A DNA stretch of 37,131 nucleotides, taken from assembly GCA_050251415.1 (NCBI GenBank), contig JBFWMT010000022.1, positions 1 to 37,131 on the forward strand, written 5' to 3'. Below are positions 6,407 to 13,421 of the stretch, piece after piece. The position numbers and the translations under genes were made by a program. Source of the stretch: UBA8514 sp050251415 (GTDB taxonomy: Bacteria > Bacillota > Clostridia > Lachnospirales > Anaerotignaceae). The notes under the pieces were generated by a model. The model ran no database searches. It was not told where the DNA came from and saw nothing but the letters and a program-made list of their open reading frames with translations. Positions within the stretch are counted from its first letter, which is position 1, and every line of letters begins with the position of its first letter.

Positions 6407-7753
6407 ATGGCAATAAAAAAAAGTGATACGGCTAACAATGATGGATTTAATTCTAGGTGGGGTTTTATACTTGCCTGCATCGGTTCTGCTGTTGGTATGG
6501 GCAATATCTGGCTGTTTCCAGCACGTGTTTCAGCATATGGTGGTGCAACATTTTTAATACCTTATTTCATATTTGTTGTTCTTATTGGTTCTACTGGTGT
6601 AATTGGAGAGATGGCATTTGGTCGTGCTACAGGAATGGGACCTATTGGTGCATTTGGTAAAGCCACCGAAATGCGAAACGGAAACAAAAAACTGGGGGAA
6701 ACCCTTGGTCTGATTCCCGTTTTAGGATCTCTGGCCCTTGCAATCGGTTATTCTGTAGTTGTAGGATGGATTTTTAAGTATACCTTCGGCGCCTTCACAG
6801 GTTCTGTGCTGGCCAATGAAGGGGTGGATGCTTTTGGTGCTTTGTTTGGCGGCACCGCAAGCGCATGGGGCAATAACATCTGGCAAATCATTGGTATGGT
6901 GGTTGCACTTGCAATTATGGCACTTGGTATTGGAGGCGGCATCGAAAAAGCCAACAAAGTTATGATGCCATTGTTTTTCCTTATGTTTGTTGGGCTTGCA
7001 ATTTACATTGCGACACTGCCTGGTGCAGGGGATGGCTATAAATACATATTCGTGTTAAACCCTAAAGGTCTTGCAGACCCATTGGTTTGGATTTACGCAC
7101 TTGGTCAGGCGTTCTTCTCCCTCTCTATTGCGGGTAACGGTACGTTAATTTACGGCTCTTATCTTAGTAAAGGCGAGGATGTTCCGGCTAGTGCAAAGAT
7201 GGTGGCAATTTTCGATACAATGGCAGCTATGCTGGCAGCGCTTGTAATTATCCCAGCTATGGCAACCACAGGCGAGCAGCTCTCCAGTGGAGGCCCAGGA
7301 CTTATGTTTATTTTCTTACCAAACATTTTTAAGGCTATGCCAGGCGGCAGTATCATTATGGTGATCTTCTTCGTTGCGGTATTGTTTGCAGGGGTTTCTT
7401 CACTGATCAATTTGTTTGAGGCACCAATTGCAACACTTCAGCAGATGTTTAATTTGAAGCGCAATACAGCAGTTGGAATTATTGGTGTTATTGGCATTGT
7501 TGTCGGGTTAAGCATACAGGGCATAGTTTCAAACTGGATGGATATTTGCTCAATTTATATTTGCCCGCTAGGCGCAGCGTTGGCTGGCATTATGTTTTTC
7601 TGGGTATGTAAAAAAGAATTTACTTTGGAGCAAGTGAATTTGGCTCGTTTAAAACCAATTGGCAATTGGTTCTATCCAACGGCAAAATATGTATTCTGCG
7701 GTGTAACTGTGCTGGTACTTATTGTTGGTGCTGTTTTGGGCGGAATCGGTTGA
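6407..7753 (+). CDS. sodium-dependent NSS-family transporter, probable tryptophan symporter
   Basis: 448-aa polytopic membrane protein of the neurotransmitter:sodium symporter (SNF, LeuT-fold) family with about 11 membrane segments. The signature GSAVGMGNIWLFP followed by GGATFLIPYF is in TM1-TM2, and GQAFFSLS in TM6. The usual Arg of NxWRFP is Leu here and an Arg lies three residues later, a pattern I associate with one bacterial subgroup. The start is placed at 6407 because GGAGGA precedes it by 6 nt; an in-frame TTG at 6389 overlaps the ribosome site. Position directly after tnaA suggests tryptophan uptake, as for TnaT of Symbiobacterium. Specificity is inferred from context. Confidence 0.85.
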   Translation: MAIKKSDTANNDGFNSRWGFILACIGSAVGMGNIWLFPARVSAYGGATFLIPYFIFVVLIGSTGVIGEMAFGRATGMGPIGAFGKATEMRNGNKKLGETLGLIPVLGSLALAIGYSVVVGWIFKYTFGAFTGSVLANEGVDAFGALFGGTASAWGNNIWQIIGMVVALAIMALGIGGGIEKANKVMMPLFFLMFVGLAIYIATLPGAGDGYKYIFVLNPKGLADPLVWIYALGQAFFSLSIAGNGTLIYGSYLSKGEDVPASAKMVAIFDTMAAMLAALVIIPAMATTGEQLSSGGPGLMFIFLPNIFKAMPGGSIIMVIFFVAVLFAGVSSLINLFEAPIATLQQMFNLKRNTAVGIIGVIGIVVGLSIQGIVSNWMDICSIYICPLGAALAGIMFFWVCKKEFTLEQVNLARLKPIGNWFYPTAKYVFCGVTVLVLIVGAVLGGIG

Positions 7754-7894
7754 AATGTAAAAATAAATAAACAAAACAAAGAGGATGCCTTTAGCAGTCT
7801 AATAAGGATGTTTACAAAAATCATAGCTATTTAGCACATAGCCAAACGATTATCCATGAATTGCAATCATCTTTTTTAGAGGATTTGATTTTTA

Positions 7895-7947
7895 AATTTA
7901 GAGAAAGCGCTCCACCAAAGTAAATGGTGGGGCGCTTTTTCTAAATT
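7895..7947. terminator. long bidirectional terminator hairpin
   Basis: 22-base arms (about 7895-7915 and 7926-7947) pair with two wobbles around a ~10-nt loop. The right arm contains CGCTTTTTCT. It separates the symporter gene from the convergent small repressor. The rest of 7754-8002 shows no gene. Confidence 0.8.
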
Positions 7948-8002
7948 AATAAAAGGCTTACACATATTGAAAATTGAGCCTATGTGTAATTCTAATACCC
8001 CT

Positions 8003-8167
8003 TTAAAGAATACCTTTAGAAGCGTCCTTGTGGTTTTCCAACTGTCTTCTAAGCAAAACATTTACATATTGTGAAAATGAACGATCATCTTTTTCGGCGA
8101 GTTCTTTCAGTTTTTCAACAATATCGTTATCTAAAGTCACACTGACTTTTACTTTAAGCGGTTTCAC
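8003..8167 (-). CDS. ribbon-helix-helix (CopG/Arc-type) DNA-binding protein, 54 aa
   Basis: Small gene starting with GTG at 8167, preceded by GAGGTG at a 6-nt spacing. The protein begins MKPLKVKVSVTLDNDIVEKL and continues KELAEKDDRSFSQYVNVLLR. This is a complete RHH fold: a basic beta strand (residues 4-11), helix A with the LDNDIVEKLKELA pattern, then helix B (SFSQYVNVLLRRQL), ending with a 10-residue tail. Such proteins are dimeric repressors, often autoregulating. The gene is divergent from a SLOG-type gene, and the 99-nt space between holds a tandem 10-bp repeat (8223-8242), a natural binding site. It could also be an antitoxin, but no toxin-like partner is evident. Function as repressor of 8267-8737 is inferred. 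Confidence 0.8.
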   Translation of the reverse strand: MKPLKVKVSVTLDNDIVEKLKELAEKDDRSFSQYVNVLLRRQLENHKDASKGIL

Positions 8168-8211
8168 ATTTATCACCTCTATTAAATAATAGCAGTATAT
8201 CCCCCTTAATA

Positions 8212-8242
8212 TTGACTTATACTATAAAGTAGTATAAAGTAG
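8212..8242 (+). promoter_or_regulatory. promoter with embedded tandem repeat/palindrome operator
   Basis: TTGACT (8212-8217), 17-nt spacer, TAAAGT (8235-8240). Within it are a perfect 7-5-7 palindrome (TATACTA / TAGTATA, 8218-8236) and a perfect tandem repeat of TATAAAGTAG (8223-8232 and 8233-8242). The 10-bp period puts both copies on one DNA face, as RHH repressors prefer. Confidence 0.7.
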
Positions 8243-8266
8243 GATTACACAGGAGGTGATAAAACT

Positions 8267-8737
8267 ATGAATACTAGCGCATGCTGTTTTACCGGTCACA
8301 GGCATTTACCAGTTAAAAATATTCAAAGAATCCTTATGAACCTTGACCGAGAAATCGAAAAATGTATTGCCGAGGGGGTTACTACCTTTGTTTGCGGAGG
8401 GGCTTTAGGCTTTGACCAAATAGCAGCTTCTTTGGTTATTACAAAGAAAGAAATGGGGAAGAAGATTCGTCTGGTATTTGCCCTGCCTTGCAAAAATCAG
8501 GAAAAGTTATGGAACACCAAGGAAAAGACATTATATAGAACTTTGTTAAAGGAAGCAGATGATATCATTTATGTTTCAGAGAATTATGACCTCTCTTGCA
8601 TGAGCAAGCGGAACTGTTATATGGTTGAGTACTCCGCTTATTGTATTTGTGCATTGCTAAACGAAAAGAGCGGAACAGGACAGACCGTACGTTACGCACA
8701 GGAGAGAGGGTTAACCGTTATCAACATTGCGGAATGA
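8267..8737 (+). CDS. SLOG-family (YpsA/DUF1273-like) protein
   Basis: 156-aa cytoplasmic Rossmann-like protein of the SLOG superfamily, close to the YpsA/DUF1273 group. The N-terminal CCFTGHRHLP motif (residues 5-14) and the glycine-rich FVCGGALGFDQIAA (~46-59) are the usual nucleotide-pocket signatures. LVFALPCKNQEKLW and the terminal TVRYAQERGLTVINI also fit. Members are thought to bind nucleotide-derived ligands; some act in DNA processing, cell division or defence, but no reaction is established for this type. Start has AGGAGGTGAT about 7 nt upstream. It stands alone, divergent from the RHH repressor that probably controls it. Confidence 0.8.
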   Translation: MNTSACCFTGHRHLPVKNIQRILMNLDREIEKCIAEGVTTFVCGGALGFDQIAASLVITKKEMGKKIRLVFALPCKNQEKLWNTKEKTLYRTLLKEADDIIYVSENYDLSCMSKRNCYMVEYSAYCICALLNEKSGTGQTVRYAQERGLTVINIAE

Positions 8738-8832
8738 GTTTTTGGCAACAAATCTCTTTCTTCCGAATCAAATTTTTATAGGACTCAAAATTCTACGGCA
8801 AATCTCAAAAACCGAAAACATCCTTATTGCGC

Positions 8833-8859
8833 CGGGGCTTTTTTAAGGCCTCTTTTTTG
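8833..8859 (+). terminator. probable terminator after the SLOG gene
   Basis: GGGGCTT pairs with AAGGCCTC (one bulge and one wobble) and is followed by a T-rich tract (CTTTTTTG). It ends the SLOG transcript before the chemoreceptor promoter. The remainder of 8738-8985 shows no gene. Confidence 0.6.
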
Positions 8860-8985
8860 TTTTGCCTATTAACTTTCGTCAATTCTCGCACAAAGCATAT
8901 AAAAGTCACCAAAATTTTTACACTTATTAACATTGTTATTGAAAAACAGAAAAAACATTAGAATTTTTGGTTTTTTTGTAAACTA

Positions 8986-9014
8986 TTGACATTTTATTTT
9001 CCCTATGATATTGT
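8986..9014 (+). promoter_or_regulatory. promoter of the chemoreceptor gene
   Basis: TTGACA (8986-8991), 17-nt spacer, TATTGT (9009-9014), 66 nt before the start codon. Confidence 0.6.
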
Positions 9015-9079
9015 TTGTTAGGAAGTGCTAATAAAAGTTAAAGGCGCTTTACAAAAACTTTACAAAGGGAGACAAAATT

Positions 9080-10810
9080 ATGTTGAAAAAATTGAAAATA
9101 AGGGAAAAGCTAGTAATGATTTTTGGGTTATTGTTACTTATTACTATTTTTGTACAAGGTGTATTATCTTTTGTTGAGTTAGATGAATCCTATAATTCTA
9201 CAATTGAAGCTGTTGAAGGGGAATTTGATGCAATAATAAATGCTAGCGTTAATGGTGTTATTGGCGTTTTAGAGGTTAATCATCAAAGGTATCTTGATGG
9301 TGAAATTACCCAAAAAGAAGAAATGGAAACGGCAAAAAAGATAGTAAGGGATTCCAGATACAACGATGGAGACGGCTATTTTTGGGCGGATTTAGAAGAT
9401 GGAACTTGTGTAGTACATATGAGCCCTGAACAAGAGGGTCAAAACCGCTATAACATGCAGGATTTTGAAGGTACATATATGGTACAAAACATTATTAAAG
9501 AGGGAAGTAATCCAGATGGAGGATATACAGAATTTTACTTTACTAAAGTAGGAGAAGAAGGGTATTTTAAGAAAAGAAGTTTTACTAAAAAGTTTGAGCC
9601 CTATGGGTGGTACATAAGCAGTGCAAATTATTATGACGATATTGAAGAGAGTATAGCCGGATATGAAAAAGATAAGAACTTTGCTTTATTAGGGATTATT
9701 GCTTGCGGTATTGTTTTAGGCATTGTTGGTATTCTATTAATGTTTATTATAGCAAATATAATTACAAAACATTTAAACGCTATAACACAACGAATAACAC
9801 AGATGTGCCAGGGCGATTTGCATTCGCCTGTACCTGAAATAAATACAGGTGATGAGTTGGAAACATTGGCAATGGCTACAAGCCAAACAGTTAGCAATTT
9901 AAGTATGGTTATTATGGATATTGACAATTCTATGAAAGAATTTTCCAACGGAAATTTTGTATTGGATGACAACCTTTCGTATATGGGAGATTTAAATGAA
10001 ATAAGAAGTTCAATTGAAAAATTTGTAGAAAATATTTCTTCTGCATTGTTGCAAATTAACAGTTCCTCAGAACAGGTTGCCTATGGCTCGGACCAACTTT
10101 CCGGGGTGTCACAGTCCCTTTCCCAAGGGGCAACACAACAGGCAAGCTCTATAGAAGAACTTTCTAATGTTTTAAGTGAAATTACATTAAAGACAAAAAA
10201 GACAGCAGAAAATGCAGCTAATGCAAAACAAATTTCTTTGGATACAGGTGTTGCGGTAAGTAGAAGTCAACAGCAAATGGACGAAATGACAGCGGCAATG
10301 GATGAAATAAGTAATACATCCAACGAAATAGGAAAAATTATTAAAAATATTGACGATATAGCGTTCCAAACCAATATACTGGCCCTTAATGCGGCAGTTG
10401 AAGCCGCCAGAGCAGGTACGGCAGGGAAGGGATTTGCAGTGGTTGCCGATGAGGTTCGTAACCTTGCGGCTAAATCCGCAGAAAGTGCAAAGAGTACAGC
10501 CGCTTTAATAGAAAAAGCCATTAATGCAATTGATAATGGTACAAAAATTGTTGCAAGAACAGCAGAGTCTTTAGACGAAGTTATTTCCGCATCAGAAAAA
10601 TCTGCCCAAGCGATACAATACATTGCCGACGAAAGTATAGAACAAGAAAAATCGATTGTTAAGGTGAATGTTGGCGTTGAAGAAATTTCAGCCGTGGTGC
10701 AAACAAATAGTGCTACTGCCCAAGAAAGTGCGGCAACCAGTGAAGAACTGTCGGGACAAGCTCAGTTACTTAAAGATTTAATTAGCAGATTTAGATTGTT
10801 TGAAAAATAA
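9080..10810 (+). CDS. methyl-accepting chemotaxis protein with extracellular Cache domain
   Basis: 576-aa transmembrane receptor that passes ligand signals to CheA/CheW. TM1 at ~12-31; an extracellular single Cache-type domain at ~35-195 (DGYFWADLEDGTCVVHMSP, GGYTEFYFTK, KKFEPYGWYISSANY); TM2 at ~199-224; HAMP at ~225-277; then a long coiled-coil signalling domain. The conserved hairpin tip is IDDIAFQTNILALNAAVEAA (~424-443), followed by GFAVVADEVRNLAAKSAESA. No C-terminal CheR pentapeptide is seen. The start has AAGGGAG about 8 nt upstream. It is monocistronic, with its own promoter and terminator. The ligand cannot be told; small organic acids are common for this Cache class. Confidence 0.92.
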   Translation: MLKKLKIREKLVMIFGLLLLITIFVQGVLSFVELDESYNSTIEAVEGEFDAIINASVNGVIGVLEVNHQRYLDGEITQKEEMETAKKIVRDSRYNDGDGYFWADLEDGTCVVHMSPEQEGQNRYNMQDFEGTYMVQNIIKEGSNPDGGYTEFYFTKVGEEGYFKKRSFTKKFEPYGWYISSANYYDDIEESIAGYEKDKNFALLGIIACGIVLGIVGILLMFIIANIITKHLNAITQRITQMCQGDLHSPVPEINTGDELETLAMATSQTVSNLSMVIMDIDNSMKEFSNGNFVLDDNLSYMGDLNEIRSSIEKFVENISSALLQINSSSEQVAYGSDQLSGVSQSLSQGATQQASSIEELSNVLSEITLKTKKTAENAANAKQISLDTGVAVSRSQQQMDEMTAAMDEISNTSNEIGKIIKNIDDIAFQTNILALNAAVEAARAGTAGKGFAVVADEVRNLAAKSAESAKSTAALIEKAINAIDNGTKIVARTAESLDEVISASEKSAQAIQYIADESIEQEKSIVKVNVGVEEISAVVQTNSATAQESAATSEELSGQAQLLKDLISRFRLFEK

Positions 10811-10828
10811 GTTCATCCATTAAATAAA

Positions 10829-10873
10829 TAAAAGCCTTTCTCTTGAAAATTTAAGTTAAGAGGAAGGCTTTTT
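10829..10873 (+). terminator. terminator of the chemoreceptor gene
   Basis: Fifteen-base arms (10830-10844 and 10858-10872) with one wobble, 13-nt loop, ending in TTTTT. It may serve the convergent minus-strand gene too. Confidence 0.88.
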
Positions 10874-10882
10874 AAGTGGGTG

Positions 10883-11269
10883 CTATGCCCTTATTTTGCC
10901 AGAGGGTATAGTTTTAATTTTAAAGAAAAAGTAGTAATATTTTACAATGACCAAAAGAATAAGGCTTGCTCTTCCGTAAACATTATGCATCATTAAAAAA
11001 GCAATCATCAGCATAATGGAAACAGGGATTAGTATGCAAAGCTTTGTTTTTAAGGTCATGGCACGGCTTTTTTCAAAGCTTTCCAGATGGTGTTTATATA
11101 TCTTTGTGCCTTTAAACCATTTGTTAAACCTTGCGGAACCTTTAGCAAAACAAAAGGAGGCAAGAAGAAGAAAAGGTGTTGTTGGCAAAATGGGAATAAC
11201 TACGCCAATAGCACCAATGCCGAAAAACAGAAAGCCTAGCGCAATATATATGTACTTCAAAATTATCAT
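10883..11269 (-). CDS. DUF454 (YbaN-like) small inner-membrane protein
   Basis: 128-aa integral membrane protein of the DUF454/YbaN family. The N-terminal segment GFLFFGIGAIGVVIPILPTTPFLLLASFCFAKGS (residues ~13-46) holds the diagnostic VxPILPTTPFLLLA motif. It continues with RFNKWF and a basic, helical stretch, then two more membrane segments (~80-115). Family function is unknown. The start ATG overlaps the stop of the upstream YgbA-like gene by four bases (ATGA), so the two are translationally coupled; AGGAG lies directly before the ATG. Confidence 0.82.
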   Translation of the reverse strand: MIILKYIYIALGFLFFGIGAIGVVIPILPTTPFLLLASFCFAKGSARFNKWFKGTKIYKHHLESFEKSRAMTLKTKLCILIPVSIMLMIAFLMMHNVYGRASLILLVIVKYYYFFFKIKTIPSGKIRA

Positions 11270-11583
11270 CTCCTAATCTTAGAATGAATTAAATGACTAA
11301 TTGCTGCAAAAGGATGAACAAACAGCAGTCTTGGGCCTGAAAAAGCCATTACCTGGCGTATCCTTTCTCTCATAACAGGGCTGTAGCAGTGAACTTTGCA
11401 ATTACTGCAAAAGGTTTTTGTTTCCATAAAGGGACAACTATCAATTCGTTTAAAAGCATAGGCAAGAAGGTTATTGCAATCCTCACATAGAATTTTGCTT
11501 TTTCCATGCTTGCTATGGCAATAAATTTCCACCATGCATTGTACCAATTCTTTTTCTTTTTTTACTTTTTCTAAAATATCCAT
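11266..11583 (-). CDS. ygbA: YgbA-like 'nitrous oxide-stimulated promoter' family protein
   Basis: 105-aa cytoplasmic Cys-rich protein of the YgbA family, linked in enterobacteria to NO-stress tolerance and NsrR control. Motifs seen: MVEIYCHSKHG, LCEDCNNLLAYAFKR, CPFMETKTFCSNCKVHCYSP, MRERIRQVM and SGPRLLFVHP. The repeated CxxC and CxxCxxxC pairs suggest a metal or Fe-S site. Start is uncertain: ATG at 11583 fits the family N-terminus; a GTG at 11598 would add five residues; neither has a good ribosome site. It overlaps the DUF454 gene by 4 nt and follows the CydDC-like genes after 182 nt, so it may be co-transcribed with a haem/redox-linked exporter. Confidence 0.8.
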   Translation of the reverse strand: MDILEKVKKEKELVQCMVEIYCHSKHGKSKILCEDCNNLLAYAFKRIDSCPFMETKTFCSNCKVHCYSPVMRERIRQVMAFSGPRLLFVHPFAAISHLIHSKIRR

Positions 11584-11605
11584 ATTATCGGGAAACACTT
11601 TTTTA

Positions 11606-11770
11606 AGTCAATGTTTCTTGGGGAAACACTGATTTAATGTAATGAAAAAATTAATTTGCAAAAAATTAGTCGTTTCATAGCATTTTATTTCATAAAATGC
11701 CCTTTACACTCCATTTTATGCCGCTAAAGCTAAATTTATTTTTTCATATTTGAATTAGTCAATGTTTCTT
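11606..11770. repeat. 14-bp direct repeat flanking a 137-bp AT-rich segment
   Basis: AGTCAATGTTTCTT occurs at 11606-11619 and 11757-11770, the second copy running into the 3' end of the cydC-like gene. The segment between contains the dispersed repeat at 11613-11656 and a short palindrome (GCATTTTAT / ATAAAATGC, 11683-11701). It looks like the footprint of a small inserted or duplicated element. Confidence 0.5.
11613..11656 (-). repeat. dispersed repeat, copy A
   Basis: On the minus strand this segment reads CATTAAATCAGTGTTTCCCC within ~44 nt that are about 85% identical to copy B at 16435-16478 on the plus strand. Copy A lies after the exporter genes and copy B lies in the haem operon leader. 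Confidence 0.6.
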
Positions 11771-13421
11771 AGCTTAACCTCCCTCTTTGTGCCGAATAAA
11801 CCCTTGAGGCTATGCCTAGGGTGGATTTTTTGTGGGAAACCAAAAGTATTGTTACATTTTCTGCCTCGTAAAGGGATTTTAAAATTATTCCCTCGTTAAG
11901 GCTGTCAAGGTTACTGGTAGGCTCATCTAAAAGCATAAAAGGTGCACCCGAAAGAAAGGCTCTTGCCAGGCCAATACGTTGTTTTTCACCACCTGAAAGC
12001 TTGTCGCCCAGTTCCCCTATAGGGGTGTTATAGCCCTGTGGAAGGGTTTCAATAAAATGGTGCAAAGAAGCTTTTTTTGCCGCTTCTTCAACTTCTTTTT
12101 CTGTGGAATTTGCCTTTGCAATACGTATATTGTTGCCAATGGTGTCGTTAAATAGATAGGTTTCCTGTGTGCAGTAGCTTTCGTTGGTACGAAGAGAAGA
12201 AGTATTTATTTCTTCTATTTCTGTGCCAGAAAGTTTTATACTTCCCGAATTTTTATCCCAAAACCGCATCAATAGCTTTAATAAGGTGGATTTTCCGCAT
12301 CCGCTTTTACCGTGTATGCCTATAATGTGTCCTGCGGGTATCTCAATAGAAAGATTCTGCAATATTTTTTCATCTCCATACCCAAAGGTAAGGTTTTTGC
12401 AGTTAGCGCCATTAAAGCAAATGTCTTTTCCCTCTGTTTGCTCGTTAACCACAGGGGTTTCCTCCAAAAGGGAAAGTACACGCTCTCCGCTGGCTAAAGT
12501 ATGGGCAAGGTTGTTGGAAAGATTGCTTAAAGCAACCACAGGGCCGAAAGAACTCATAAGAGTTACAGTTGCAAGCAAAGCTTTTTCAAAAGAAAGACTA
12601 CCTTTTGAAAACTGTGCCATTGCCACAAAAAGCATGATTGCCGTAAATAACAGTATGGCACTATCTGCTACTGCCTTTGAAAAACCCTCCGCTTCTTTCA
12701 GCTTTTTTTGTTTTTCCGAAAGATTATCCGTCATACTGCTTATTTCATCAAGGCGGTTTTTAGTTTGCCCGTATTGAATAAGCTCCCCAAGTCCACGCAG
12801 ACTTTCCAAAAAAGCAGAGTTAAGTTCCCCTACTCCGTTGCGGTATTCCATGCCGTAGTTTTTAATTCGTTTGCCGTTTAAAATAGGAATTACAGCACCT
12901 ATGAATATGTAGGAAACAGCGGCAATTAAACCTAGTTTAACGGAAAAACTGCCAATAAACAATATATAAAACAGTGACGTTAGTATTCCAATGGCAATAG
13001 GTGAAATAGTGTGGGCGTAAAATACCTCCAATAGTTCTATATCTTCTGTAATAATGGAGATTAGGTTGCCTTTGTCACGCCCTTCAAGCTTTGCAGGGCA
13101 TAAACGGCGTAAAGTGCCAAACACTCTATCCCGTATTGTAGCTAACAGCTTAAAGGCAATATAATGGTTACAGCTTTGTTCCCCGTAACGCAGAAAACCA
13201 CGCAGTACAGCAAAAAGTATCAGCATAGCAAAAAGGAATTTTAGGCTGAAATAAATATGAAACCCAAGCAGTTTTAGTACAGCACTTGTTCCTAGCACCG
13301 TAAGGGAAATTGAACAGAGAAAGCCCAGAACGCCTAATAGTATTGCCGCCGCCATAAAGTGAAGCAGTGGATTAATAAGGCCTATCAGTTTTACCATAAT
13401 TTGTATTCCGCTTCTACGCAT
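11769..13421 (-). CDS. cydC: ABC exporter half-transporter, CydC-like
   Basis: 550-aa fused membrane/ATPase subunit. Six membrane helices occupy residues ~1-320 and the nucleotide-binding domain ~335-550: Walker A GKSGCGKST, signature LSGGEKQRI, Walker B FMLLDEPTSNLD and H-loop VSHKK. The membrane domain motif AKLEGRDKGNLISIITEDIE resembles CydC more than generic exporters. It pairs with the upstream CydD-like subunit, overlapping its stop by 8 nt (translational coupling), with AAGGAGG before the ATG. CydDC exports cysteine and glutathione and has been reported as a haem transporter. Divergence from a NEAT-domain regulator favours haem or haem-linked cargo here (inference). Confidence 0.85.
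   Translation of the reverse strand: MRRSGIQIMVKLIGLINPLLHFMAAAILLGVLGFLCSISLTVLGTSAVLKLLGFHIYFSLKFLFAMLILFAVLRGFLRYGEQSCNHYIAFKLLATIRDRVFGTLRRLCPAKLEGRDKGNLISIITEDIELLEVFYAHTISPIAIGILTSLFYILFIGSFSVKLGLIAAVSYIFIGAVIPILNGKRIKNYGMEYRNGVGELNSAFLESLRGLGELIQYGQTKNRLDEISSMTDNLSEKQKKLKEAEGFSKAVADSAILLFTAIMLFVAMAQFSKGSLSFEKALLATVTLMSSFGPVVALSNLSNNLAHTLASGERVLSLLEETPVVNEQTEGKDICFNGANCKNLTFGYGDEKILQNLSIEIPAGHIIGIHGKSGCGKSTLLKLLMRFWDKNSGSIKLSGTEIEEINTSSLRTNESYCTQETYLFNDTIGNNIRIAKANSTEKEVEEAAKKASLHHFIETLPQGYNTPIGELGDKLSGGEKQRIGLARAFLSGAPFMLLDEPTSNLDSLNEGIILKSLYEAENVTILLVSHKKSTLGIASRVYSAQRGRLS

Noticed and set aside
7876..8061. 61-aa minus-strand ORF
   Set aside because: Overlaps the 3' half of the RHH gene in another frame and runs through a terminator hairpin.
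12184..12777. 197-aa plus-strand ORF
   Set aside because: Antisense shadow of the cydC-like ATPase domain, with no recognisable motif.
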